From Calliphora vicina (Eukaryota; Arthropoda; Insecta; Diptera; Calliphoridae), in NCBI RefSeq assembly GCF_958450345.1, contig NC_088783.1:20711701-20775700 (forward strand): DNA of 64,000 nucleotides. The letters run 5' to 3'. The number at the start of each line of letters is the position of its first letter. The first letter of the stretch is position 1. A model generated the notes under the pieces. It had not been told where the DNA came from. It saw nothing but the letters and a program-made list of their open reading frames with translations, and ran no database searches. Made by a program: the position numbers and the translations under genes. Below are positions 35,900 through 46,259 of the stretch, one piece after another.

Positions 35900-36970
35900 G
35901 CCAATCTTTTTGAAGGATTGAGTTTTAAAGTGGCATATTTTTGAATCTAATTGAGATATTGAATTGAAATTTTTTTTGTAAGAACAAAAATTTTTCTTAA
36001 TATTTGCAATCCAATTATAATTGTGATACAAATTTTAGTTTTAGAAACTCAATAAATATGTAAGTTTTAATAAAATCTTTATTTATTAACAAAACTCAAT
36101 GACATTTTCAACGTTTTTTTTAATTTTGTCATTCTAAATAACAAAGTGTAAAAAAGCTTGTTAAAAGGTCAAAGGGAATCCCGCAATTCCTAAAAATTGG
36201 AGCAAAAATCCAAAACATGGTATTTTTTAAAATTTTGCTCATATGGTCCACATTTCCTTCGCAGCTGAGAAAATACTTTGGTGATAAATAGGGAACACAT
36301 TAAGGTTCCTAAAACTGCTTTCCGTTTGCTGATCCCAGCTTTGGGATTTTAGTACATGTGGCCCAAAGTTGAAATATTGATAAAAATAGGTCAACTTCCG
36401 AAGGCGCTGGGACGACATATTCAAAAACTGGGACATGGTTTTTATACCAAACTATTCTCCCTAATGATAGCTTACAGAAAAATATAAAATTATGATATGT
36501 TCTTAAAGAAAGTTTTTTTTTTTTAATAAAAAAAGAGTTAAGTCACCTTTTCGCCCAAAAAACAGAAGAAATTTATTATGTTTTGAATTTTTATATTGAA
36601 AATCGTTTATTTTTAGATCCTTAACTGATATGGCTCTGAAGTCTTTTGTATATTAATGACAATTTAGGTGGCTAACTAACAAAATAAATTCGAATCCATT
36701 CGGTTTAAAAAGCGGACCAAGGTATAATAGTTAAATAGAATAGATAAATATTATAAGAGAAAAATAGCACACGCAAGCATACGCTTTCCAAAAATATAAA
36801 AATCTTTGAAATCGGATGGTAAATAAAGTACACGTGTTTAAAAATGCTACATGTCGCAAGTACCGTAGTTTGAGCCCCATAGCGCCGCCCCTGGAGCATT
36901 TGTGGGCCCAAGAATACTCATTGGGTACGCCCACATCAAATGTTATCCCTATTCGACCTGCGCACAGTGG
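35900..36970 (-). mobile_element. Repeat family Y, copy 2
   Basis: Inverted match to 11.4-12.65 kb over the whole length, with the same order of landmarks (GATTGAGTTTTAAAG, CTGATCCCAGCTTTGGG, TTCGCCCAAAAAACAG, GCGCCGCCCCTGGAGC, GTACGCCCACATCAAAT). It ends beside CACAGTGGGGTC, a Tc1-like word. Non-coding. Confidence 0.75.
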
Positions 36971-36999
36971 GGTCAAATGCCCATTTTTTACGGATTTAT

Positions 37000-37497
37000 T
37001 AATATCTCAACAACAATAACAGCGACGCTCGCAAAATTTTACGTGGGTAGCCCTTAGACCAATCCGCATATTGTAACAAAATTTTAGGGATATAGGAGGG
37101 GGAAGTCAATTACCCACCATATAAAATAATTATTAACTGTCTATATCTATAGAACTACAATAGTTATGCACACTAAATTTGCTGCGGGTAACTCTAAAAA
37201 CAAACTACACGTTCCGCCAAAATCGGAATAATTATACATAATTAGTCATAGCTCCCATATGACTCGCTTCCGAAAATCACTTTAACGACTTTTATACACA
37301 CAAAATTCAACATAGTTAACTTTTATATAGACATAAATCACACGACCTAATTTCATGGTGGTAGGTCCATAATTGGTCATAGCTCCCATATAAAGCCCAC
37401 TTCTGAAAATCACTCAAAAATATAAATTATTGAAATTTTACTTAGTGTAGGGTATTATACGGTCGGACTTGACCGACCATACTTTCTTACTTGTTTT
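37000..37497 (+). mobile_element. Second Helentron-like family, 3' part (copy N)
   Basis: The 3' end has GTAGGGTATTATA, then a hairpin CGGTCGG-ACTT-GACCGACC, then ATACTTTCTTACTTGTTTT. The layout equals the DINE copies but the stem sequence is different. The body carries AATTGGTCATAGCTCCCATA, repeated with variation. The 5' end is not identified. Confidence 0.65.
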
Positions 37498-37697
37498 AAA
37501 TTTAAGAAGTAAAACAAAACTTCACGCATGACACTGTCTATTAAAAATTACGCATTTTTAAATCATATATCCTATAATATATTAAGCACAATCGTTCTCT
37601 GTTGTAATAAGATCCGTTTTCTTTATGACAATTGTGATGTTTACTTGTATATAACTGATTATGTTCAGCCCCTGGTGGCTATGAGTGCCGACCACTG

Positions 37698-38379
37698 CTT
37701 TAAACTCATATTTGTGTGATTGAGTTCTATAAAAAGGAATATATTGTTTGTTATCTTTGCTACATCTCTGTGCTCCTTTTCATTCCTCATAAATATTCAA
37801 ATCAAATTTGCATTTGCATTAAATTTATTTGCTTTTATAAAAACGCCAAGAAAGAAATATTTAATAAATCTTAACTTGAGCTGTTTTACTTACCCTGTTG
37901 TTGTCCTAAAAAAACAAATATTTTGTTTTACTTTAAAAAAAAAGAAAAGTTTCTTGTCAAACATTTGATAAATGACATTGAAGCCTCTAAATATTTACGC
38001 ACTCTTCAATATTTTCACCTTAATACAGGATAGAGAGCTTAATGTTTGTATGCGTATTGATTGAGAGTATTGAAAAAGTCTTAAAATATCAAAAACTCTG
38101 CAAATAATGACCTGTCCAAAATTTTGTGAAGTTCAAATATGACCATGCCATCAACAATGACAGCTATTCTAGACCCCAACTACTACAAACTATGTCTAGT
38201 GGCTAAACAACACATGCTCATCTAGATGTTCAATTTCTGCTCATTCAAGCATTTAAGTTGCCGAGAAGAACACACACAATTGCGTGAATGACCAACGTTA
38301 TTCGGTTTTTTTTTATTTCCTGTTTTATTGCGTCTAAAATAATTTAGATGGAAATTAGGGTGGCTTAAAAGGGAAAAAT
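37698..38379. other. AT-rich sequence, nothing recognised
   Basis: An 82-codon frame (37720-37968) is hydrophobic and then low-complexity, with no recognisable family. Confidence 0.5.
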
Positions 38380-38520
38380 AAATAAGATTTTTCTATAAAA
38401 CAAACAGAAACTGGCTTGTTCAAGAGATACATCAAGAGCTTTTGGTGGGAATCGAACCTGCAGCCCTCAGGCTGAAAGTTCATTACCCAGAAATGAAGGT
38501 TAGGTTATAAAAGCAGTCGG
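38380..38520 (-). repeat. tRNA-like fragment with B box, minus strand
   Basis: The minus strand reads GGTTCGATTCC at 38448-38458, preceded by CAGCCTGAGGGCTGCA. It resembles the plus-strand segment at 9165-9260 over about 45 bp. Stems do not pair properly, so it is a relic or SINE head, not a working tRNA. Confidence 0.4.
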
Positions 38521-38539
38521 ATTAAAAGATCCTTCACAT

Positions 38540-38760
38540 GTAGGAAAGGTGTTCGATGCCGAACTAACTCGATGCATCCATCTTCCTAATATCCACCCTC
38601 GATAAAACCGTTAAACTATGCATAAACATACTACCCATTGCCGTAGTCCTGGAGCAGGGCAAATACTGAGGATGTGTCTTCCTCCTCCTCGTCTTCGTTA
38701 TAACAACTTCTACAGAAGTCATTGTAAGGAAATTAAAGTTTCTGTGGTATTTTATACAAC
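38540..38760 (-). pseudogene. LINE C-terminal knuckle fragment
   Basis: The minus strand near 38.72 kb reads FPYNDFCRSCYNEDEEEEDT, matching the ORF2 end motif seen at 11.1 and 26.7 kb. Only about 40 residues are recognisable before decay. Confidence 0.5.
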
Positions 38761-38854
38761 TAAATCGGACAACTCGTTTTCAAGTTAATGCTAAACTATG
38801 TAACGTTCTTAATTTTGTATATAATTTAAAGGCCTACAACACATTCATCTAAAT

Positions 38855-39025
38855 CATTGGTCGGCATAAAGATGACATGAAGTTTAGTAATATATTATGC
38901 ACTTTGTCTATCTGACCTGTTGATTATTTGTGATTTTGCTTATTTGATCATTTTTGCGAACTTCCGTACTATAGGTAAATAACCAATCATGATCGGCCTC
39001 TGGTTGCTATGAGTGACGACCACTG
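38855..39025. mobile_element. hAT-like MITE family V, copy 3 (compact)
   Basis: CATTGGTCGGCATAAAGATG at the left and ATGAGTGACGACCACTG at the right, 171 bp. The interior has GCGAACTTCCGTACTATAGG and AATCATGATCGGCCTCTGGT as in copies 1 and 2. Flanks CTAAAT and ATCTCAAT are only loosely similar. Confidence 0.75.
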
Positions 39026-39839
39026 ATCTCAATTGACTCCTAATACTACTCAGGTTTGCCAAGTGTCTAAATTACCATATGTGTTTCTATAGCAACCCGT
39101 AATATATGGGTGGATCTTATTTTTCGATTTTCGTTGATCCCGAGGTCTAACCAAATGTTGAAAATTTTAGCATTGGGAGGATAAATAAAGCCCACCTTAT
39201 TATCTACAGATGTTTGCGTAGAGCAGTATTACATGCTACACAAAAAGCCCCATTCATTTATCATTGAAAAACTTTCGTCTGGTCATGACATTGATTGCTT
39301 TTTATCAAAAACATTTGTGCTGATTCCACTCACTGCCACAAACTCCTACAAGTGCTCACAGAGTTTTTTTCTGTGGATTATAAAATCGCTAAATAGGCGA
39401 GAATCATATCAAAACACGCACGCAAATGAGAGAAACTACACACGCTGGCAATAAAAATATAGAACAAATTTCCTACATACTTCATTATAACCAACATAAA
39501 CACTTGACAGTCATTTCATTTAAGTGGTTTTTATGTGCCAACGTACATGGAGAGTATAGCGAAGTTGAAATGAAAAAGCATCAAACCCCCAGAAGCAGCA
39601 CACGTTTGAGCTTTCACTCACTTATGCAAACATACATATAAGGAATACGAATATTAGTATAATAACGTGTTTATCATCAGCAGCAGCATCATCATCATCA
39701 TAATCATCATTCATATAGAAAGAAATAATTCTGTGGAAGAAATACTGTGAGATGAGAAGAAAGTAAAATTTATTTAATATAAATAATTCAAGACATTTGG
39801 TAGAGTGAAGCTGATGCTAATTGAAAAAAAGTCTTATGG
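39026..39839. other. Unassigned sequence with CAG/CAT triplets
   Basis: Triplet run CAGCAGCAGCATCATCATC at about 39677-39702. Several 60-75 codon frames without recognisable domains. Confidence 0.5.
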
Positions 39840-40285
39840 TTGGTTTTTTGGTATGCCCTGCACAATACAGCTACTGCTGGAAGGTTGTGATTACAGATAA
39901 ACTGGGCAGACTGGACTATTTTAATGGGGACTGGGAGGTTAAATGTCCTCTTTTGTCACTACTATATGCTGATCTTCGAAATATTACAGGAATCTACAAA
40001 AAAAATCCTGTATGTAGTAGGACGGATTCCGGGGTGTTCAGGGTTATTTGGCCAAATTTGTATGCAAAGGCAACCAGAATACTAAATTGGAGCCTTCATT
40101 GGTAAATGGAATATGGGCGCACAGAACTACACACAGTGGAACATATTCTGTGTAACAGTCCAAGATTGCAGGGTCTCAGGCAAAAATGGCTAAGGGAAAG
40201 TTTCCATGATGATCTGGATGATACAGCTAGATATGATCTAGGTAATCTCTTGGGCTTTATCAGGGAAATAGGCTGGATATTTTAG
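39840..40285 (+). pseudogene. LINE ORF2 C-terminal remnant
   Basis: The plus strand reads FRVIWPNLYAKATRILNWSL (about 40.04 kb), the lead-in to the ORF2 tail. It then shifts frame to ELHTVEHILCNSPRLQGLRQ and WLRESFHDDLDDTA and ends LLGFIREIGWIF before a stop near 40285. This is a complete LINE C-terminus apart from the TGH block and first knuckle cysteines. A 94-codon frame at 39821-40105 covers the first part. Confidence 0.75.
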
Positions 40286-40878
40286 GTAACAGGACTTTGA
40301 TAATCCCAGTCTATATTTTTTTCCTGTCCTTTTTGGACTGAATTTTCTCTTCAAATCACCTTACTTCTTTCTTCTCTTTCCAATTTAATTTCTAGTCTTC
40401 ACATCTAGTTCACTCCTAGTTATGGACCACAATCTGAAATTTTGTGTAATCTGTATTCTGTGAATCAGATTTACACTTTGATGGCTTTGATTATGGTAAA
40501 AATAGCTATTTGGCATTTGAAGTTCAGAGAATCCATATGTGCGAGAAACAAATAAATCCACATGATGTCAATGTTTAGAGCTATTTTGAGCTGGAGGCAT
40601 CTTGATACTTTGAATCTTGAATCTGATCAAGCAGTGACTGTTAATTTTACATGATAACGGAGTTCTACCGACTAAATTGGTTTGATATTGATGTGAATGG
40701 TTTCAATAAAACTGTGCTACATGCCTTACTGCATGAGACATTTCTTGATCGTCTACAGCATATTTTTCCAGATCAGAAATTGTCGTCAATTTTCCCAGAT
40801 TGTCACCATACAATTTCTGTTTAAGGTATTATTTGATGTTAAAAGTTTATGCCAACAAGTTCACAATCATCAGTGTTT
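40286..40878. other. LINE 3' flank and unassigned sequence
   Basis: The first 150 bp may be LINE 3' UTR (pyrimidine-rich). A 113-codon frame (40697-41038) runs into the DINE copy and has no recognisable domain. Confidence 0.45.
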
Positions 40879-41339
40879 TATACCCTTCACCTTCGTGAAG
40901 ACATGCTTTCGTGAAGTTTGCTATTTAAAATCAGCAAAATCGGTCCACAAATGGCTGAGATATGAGGAAAAAACCAGGACAACCTCGATTTTTGACCTAT
41001 TTTTGACCTATATCTGGATTACTAAGACATTAATATAGACAATATGGATATCTAATGATAGATATTTCAAAGACATTTGCAACGACGTATATAAGACCAT
41101 AGTAAGTTGGGCCTACAATGGGTCAAAATCGAAAAAAAAAATTTTAACCCGAATTTTTTTTTTCAAAAAAAAAAAAAATTTAAAATAACAATCGAACATT
41201 TTTTTTCCCAAAAAATGAAAAAAACAACTGGAAAAAAAATTAATTTTGTTTACCTAAAAATATTTAAAATTTTGAAATATAATTTGGGGAAGGGTATATA
41301 AGATTCGGCACAGCCGAATATAGCACTCTTACTTGTTTT
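40879..41339 (+). mobile_element. DINE-1/Helentron-like repeat (copy D), internal deletion
   Basis: Left end TATACCCTTCACCTTCGTGA, then a jump to GCTATTTAAAATCAGCAAAA, so the GTCATTCC and TCCGTCTG modules are missing. The right hairpin GATTCGG-CACAG-CCGAAT and ACTCTTACTTGTTTT are intact. Confidence 0.88.
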
Positions 41340-41824
41340 GAAGAGGAAATTCAATGCTGCATCAATGAAATTGGGCAACATTTGTGAACTCCCATAATAG
41401 TTTGGCATTGTTTATAATTACTGTCACTATCGTTTGAAAAGTTCGTCCGCCATTTTCGTTACCTATAAACACCAAGTAGATTGTGACCTAAATGTTCTCC
41501 AGGTACTCATATGATAAGTAGTCTCTTAATTTACTAGCACTGAACCGTATATACAGTTTCATCTATAAGTGCTCTGATAGCATTTTGTCACATTTAATAT
41601 CTTTGATAATATCTTTCGATCTTGAGCCATCGGTTTATATATTGGTTACTGGATTGTGTGACATTAACTTTTCTGCCTCCCATTGGTGAATATTATTGTG
41701 GGGTTGACAGCCCTTGGTAAAATGCTTAAAGTCTCTTCACCACTTCGACGAATGAGGCAATTGGGCATAGTATAGATTGAAACAGTGAACCACTGGCAAA
41801 TCTTAAGTGTCGCCTTTGATGGCT

Positions 41825-42118
41825 TTTTAACAAACTCATCATAATCCACTGCAATCACCCACAAAATGTTAAATAGGTGGAAGGTCATCAAAGATTTAGC
41901 CGACATCACTATAGATAAAGAAACCTTGCTAGCTATCTACAAAACGATTGGTCCTACAGTGATCAAGTACGCTGCTCCAATCCGCAAACTTTAAAAAGCT
42001 AAAAAAAGGTGGCGAATAATTATTTTTAAGTTAATTATGACCCAATAAACTCAGAATAGGCATCAGAAACTAACTTGCAAAAAGTTGAAGAGTGCCTCAG
42101 GGCATTGTTGCCGTGACA
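41825..42118 (+). pseudogene. LINE reverse transcriptase thumb-region fragment
   Basis: The plus strand reads LNRWKVIKDLADITIDKETL then LAIYKTIGPTVIKYAAPI (about 41.87-41.98 kb), the conserved region after the RT catalytic core in several non-LTR clades. NLQKVEECLRAL near 42.08 kb is probably the continuation. Frames are broken and no 3' end is recognised. Confidence 0.65.
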
Positions 42119-42402
42119 ACTGTATTTATGATATATGAATTATATCATAATATGTTGTTCTCAGATTATGATATCCATAAGCCGAGAGCAACATAATATG
42201 GTAAGTCCTTTATCATAAAAATGGTTGTCACAAACATATACTTGTTTACTGTAACCATATATATGATTGATATAATCCTGTAAATCGTAAATTAACCATA
42301 TTATGGTTACCACAATCATATAAATAGTTACTGTGTGTATATAATGTTGAAATAGTTACAGACAGTAAACATGCTCAACTATATTTTTTCTCTGCGTGCA
42401 GC
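42119..42402. mobile_element. MITE family S copy
   Basis: Shares TATTATGGTTACCACAATCA, TAAATAGTTACTGTG and the terminal TATTTTTTCTCTG-GTGCAG with 29.95-30.08 kb. The interior has the inverted words ATATCATAATATGTTG and CAACATAATATGG. It probably inserted in the LINE fragment to its left. Confidence 0.6.
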
Positions 42403-43139
42403 ACTAGTGATAGTTATTGTCAGTTGAATTCAAGTGAAATGGAGACATAAAAGAGACATATAATGACCGAATGAAATTCCATATAACGCTTAAATTAACG
42501 AACTTTTCTAAGAAATATCAAAATAACAAAATGTTCGCTACATGATAAAAATGGAATCATTGTGACCAACCACAGTCCTAGACACTAAAATTATTACAAC
42601 GAAACTCTCTGATTGCTGCAAAATTGTGTGCAAATATTTATACTTTTATTGAGATCCCATGTGTAGTATTACTGCATGTAGGGTACTTCTATTTACTTTA
42701 TAACTATCTGCCTGCTTGTGCTAAGCAATAAATCATATGTGTTGCTCTTATTCATGCCACAAATTTAAATAATAAAAAATATGACATAAAAACACGGTCA
42801 CTATCAAAGAGACCGCACGACAACCAAAACACACATCTTTGCATTCATCCATTATATTAAATTACACATGTGTACGAGTGAGTATTTATAAAGAAAATAA
42901 TCTCAAACGCTTTTTATATGTTTTCAAATAAAAGCAAACATTAGAAATTATTATTACTTTTTTTTTTTATTAATAAATATTAAAATTATCTATATGAGCA
43001 TTTCCCATTTAGATTTCATGTACATATATATGTATATGAGTTTAAAACATTTAAAATTTAAGTAAGGCTATTCATAAAATGAGAAAATATAATTTTCGGA
43101 TTTAAAATCATTTATATATGTTTAATGGGACAGATAGGC
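42403..43139. other. AT-rich sequence, nothing recognised
   Basis: No coding similarity or repeat match noticed. Confidence 0.5.
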
Positions 43140-43202
43140 ACCCTTAAAAATTACATATAAGTTATTAAAAACAAAAACCGCGTTTAAAGTCATACATCCA
43201 AA
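43140..43202 (-). mobile_element. Solo mariner terminus
   Basis: TTATTAAAAACAAAAACCGCGTTTAAAGTC followed by ATACATCCAA matches the 5' terminal region of mariner 1 (15.34-15.38 kb) in the same orientation. No transposase or second end nearby. Confidence 0.6.
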
Positions 43203-43204
43203 CT

Positions 43205-43690
43205 TTAAATAAATGTACAACTTCTAAACGTTACTCGATTTTGCTCAAATTTTCAGCATTTAATTTTTAGATGACGTAGAACAATTTAAAACCTGGAAGC
43301 ATCGAGAAACGGAAAATTTTCATAATAAATAATGAAGATAGACTTTAACAACATGTAAATAGAGTTTAGCATCATGTTGCAAGAGCTCATGCGCTTGTTT
43401 ATAGAGTTAAGAAACATGTCCATAGAGTTTAGTAACATGTTGATAGAGTTTAGTTTAGTGTTGTAGGCCAGCAACATGTTGCCAGATTTCAATAACATGA
43501 TGTTAGAGTTCATCAGCATGATGGTAGATGTCAGCTAAGTTTTGATCCAGCTCAGCAACATGTTGCTGACAACTACATGTTTCAAGAGATCAGCTACCTG
43601 TTATCTCTATCAACATGCTTCCGAACTCAACATGATGCTAGAGTTTGGTAACATATTGCTAGAGTTTAGAGCTTGTTGCCAGAATATCCC
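43205..43690. repeat. Repeat W copy 2 followed by ATGTTG minisatellite
   Basis: The W motif (TTTTGCTCAAATTTTCAGCA, then TTTTTAGATGACGTAGAA) is followed by diverged units of about 30 bp built from AACATGTTG and TAGAGTTTAG. The word set ATGTTGCTAG links these to the 29-bp arrays at 46-50 kb. Confidence 0.7.
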
Positions 43691-44089
43691 AGATGATTAT
43701 TATTTTTATTTCGGATATTTGTATATTTTAGTTTTAGCTTGTATTTATTTTTTATGATAAAATTCATACAAAATGAACACTAGTCACGCCATATGTGATA
43801 ATAAATGATAATACTAGAATTAGAGGGTGTTTTGAATAAAGTAATTAATAATTATAGGCTTTAAGCTACTTCTAAAATTGAAAATAATTTTCACTTTAAA
43901 AAAATTACGATAAATGGATTTTTAATAGCAACATTTTAAAACAGTGCATGTTTTGTAGAATGAGGGCGTATGATTGTTGAGAGGTTGCTTAAATACACAT
44001 CAATCATACGCCACAATTTTAGCGACAATCGTTCTTCTTCATATATTTAATATAACAAATAAAATTAAATTAATATAAGATTAAACTTA

Positions 44090-44340
44090 TAAACGCTATT
44101 CGGTTTTGCTCAAATTTTCAGCATTTGATTTATAGATGACATAGAAAACTTTGTGAGCATCGGAAATTGTAAAATGTAGATTGAGTATAGCGCCATGTTG
44201 CAAAAGGTCAGCAACATATTAATAGAGTTCAGCAAACATGTTGATGGAGTTTAGAGAAGGATACTAGCAACATAATGCTTGAAGTCAGCTACTTGTTGCT
44301 AGAGGTCTGCAATATGATGTTAGAAGTCAGCAGTATTTAT
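44090..44340. repeat. Repeat W copy 3 followed by ATGTTG minisatellite
   Basis: Same arrangement as 43.2-43.69 kb: W motif (TTTTGCTCAAATTTTCAGCA, TTATAGATGACATAGAAA), then units with AACATGTTGATGGAGTTTAG and TTGCTAGAGG. The pair looks like a duplication of a W-plus-minisatellite module. Confidence 0.65.
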
Positions 44341-44460
44341 ATAGAAATAAGTCTCTAACATATTTTATTAACTATTTAGTCAACTACAAGTAAATAATTA
44401 CAAAGTTTAGTATATAAACAGTTAACAAAAGTTAATAATTCTCTTTTCTTGTTTTTTTTA

Positions 44461-44600
44461 TTGCTTAATTTAATATTTCCTTATTTTATTCTTTGTTTTT
44501 TTATTTCTTTGCAGGTAAAATTCATTACAAATTGTTGTTGAAATAATCTTTAGGATCTGGTTTTTCTTAAAAAGTGCGTTAAGAATTCATTCAGTAAGTC
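44461..44600 (+). promoter_or_regulatory. Candidate recursive-splicing site or small non-coding exon
   Basis: A pyrimidine-rich run ending TTTTTTTATTTCTTTGCAG (to 44514) is followed directly by GTAAAATTC. A strong donor (A/GTAAGT) lies at 44593/44594, 79 nt on. All three frames of that 79-nt interval contain stops, so it would be untranslated or a recursive-splicing exon. No transcript evidence is available. Confidence 0.3.
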
Positions 44601-46259
44601 CTTTACATCTATCTTTCTTTCATTCTTTCTTCTGTTTATCTTTATATTTTTTTTATTCTACTTTTAATGAATTCTTAGTCATTTCCTTTAATTTATAAAG
44701 ACAAATAACATGAAGCTGTGATTATAATGATGATGACAATGTTGTCAATGAAAGCGAAGGAAAATAATAAGGAAAGGCCAACAAATCTAATCTAAATCTT
44801 CAGCAGCAGTCATTGCAGTCTTTCTGTTTTATACAAATTTAAGTCTTATAAAGTATTTATTTTATTCTAATCTAAAATGTATAACAAATTGCTATTAGAG
44901 AAATGTGGAAAAAGGAAACGAATAACTCGGCTGCAAGGTTGTTGTGCCAATTTTGACACCCGCAGTAAATTGAATAGGTTTGCTATTTATAGCAAATTTT
45001 GCAATAAGTCCCTACTCATAATATCTTTTGCTAAAATTTACAATTTAGAGTTTATTTCTATATTATTTATTTTACTATTTATATTAAATTTCTTGATAAT
45101 TTTCTATTTTTAGTAAATTGTTCATTGAAATATTTTCACATAAAACTTATATTTTCATAGCTAGTTTATTTCTTTCTCCATTCATATTGCTCTCAGCATT
45201 TTCAAAGCGGAAATATGCTTATGAATTTCTCTATAATATTTTCCATTTCCTTTTCAAACTTTATTACTAGTACATTGGCATTTGGTTAAAGAAAGAAAAA
45301 TAAAGAAAATAAATTATGTTTTTTTCCATTTCTTTTCCAGCCATTGTGTGTCATTTGTTAAACATTTTTTCTAACATTATCTACAAGGTATCATTTGCTG
45401 TTTTTGTGTGAAATCCTATTATGATCTTTAGTTTAGTTTGTATTGTATGTCAGTCTGTTTGTCTATTTATATGTCTTCTATTTTCCCATCAGCTCATCGT
45501 CAACGCAATGATGCTGCTAATGATGATGATGATGCTATTCATTTTGGTGGTCATAAAATATGGCCATAATTTATCTTGGTGATAATACCACAAGTCGCTG
45601 TGTGTTCCATTTCTTTTTTTCTATGGGTTTCCAAATAATCGTAACTTATTTTTCATACGAAAAAAAACTTTAATGTTTTGCCGCAATCATTTATTTGTAA
45701 AACACGTGTTTGTTTTTCTCACTGCTTGTTAAGGACAATTTTATTTTTTGTGAGGAATTTGTATGGATGTTTCCTGGTACGTGTATTGAACCAATATGAG
45801 CTACAATATGTTATTTTTGTTGTTGATTTCCTTGTTTTGAGCCTTATTTCCTGTAGGTTTTTTAGGTAGTTTGTTTATATTTCTGCAAAAGATTAATAGA
45901 CTTTTGAACTTTTAGTTTGTCTTAGGTTTTATTTTTGTGGTTTCTGTTAGAGTTTTATTGGCAGCTTCCTTTATCAGAGTTAAACAACTGTTTTAGTGAC
46001 TAAATTGTATCATAAATATAGTTGATAGTAAATTTAGTGAAAGGAAAAACTTCTTTTGGCTGCAGATTAGCTTTGATTTCACTTGACAAACTATGTCAAA
46101 GAACCACACAAAAAAACTTTCAATGAAAATGCTGTGATATTTATTGTAACATTTTCATTCAAGTTAGTTTTCTTATTGTTTGGTTTTGTCTCTCTCAAAA
46201 TTAAAATAATTTTTCTAAACATTTTTTCAACACTTCGAATAGTCAAATAACTTATATTA
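44601..46259. other. Transposon-poor sequence
   Basis: Contains a GATGATGATGATG triplet run at 45.52-45.53 kb and a pyrimidine-rich 44.6-44.66 kb stretch. Short frames (44877-45113, 45678-45869) are not recognisable. Confidence 0.5.

Larger units (their letters stand above)
35729..37576 (-). mobile_element. mariner 5 remnant, itself interrupted
   Basis: The left inverted repeat TATTGGCTGGGTGACTTAAA starts at 35729 and the right one, CATTTTTAAATCATATATCC, ends near 37576. About 170 bp of mariner 3' region follow the left end (TATTGGCCATTGTTAGCTAT as in mariners 1 and 3). At the right a 5' UTR piece (AAGAAGTAAAA...CTTCACGCATGAC) is shared with mariner 3. The coding part is missing and replaced by repeat Y and a Helentron-like repeat. 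Confidence 0.75.
35688..37697. mobile_element. hAT-like MITE family V, copy 2, host of nested insertions
   Basis: Left end CAGTGATCGGCATAAAGAG at 35688 and right end GGCTATGAGTGCCGACCACTG at 37697. Flanks CTTAAAAAT and CTTTAAACT are consistent with an 8-bp hAT target duplication with drift. Only about 40 bp at the left and 115 bp at the right are the MITE itself; the rest is mariner 5 and its contents. Confidence 0.7.
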
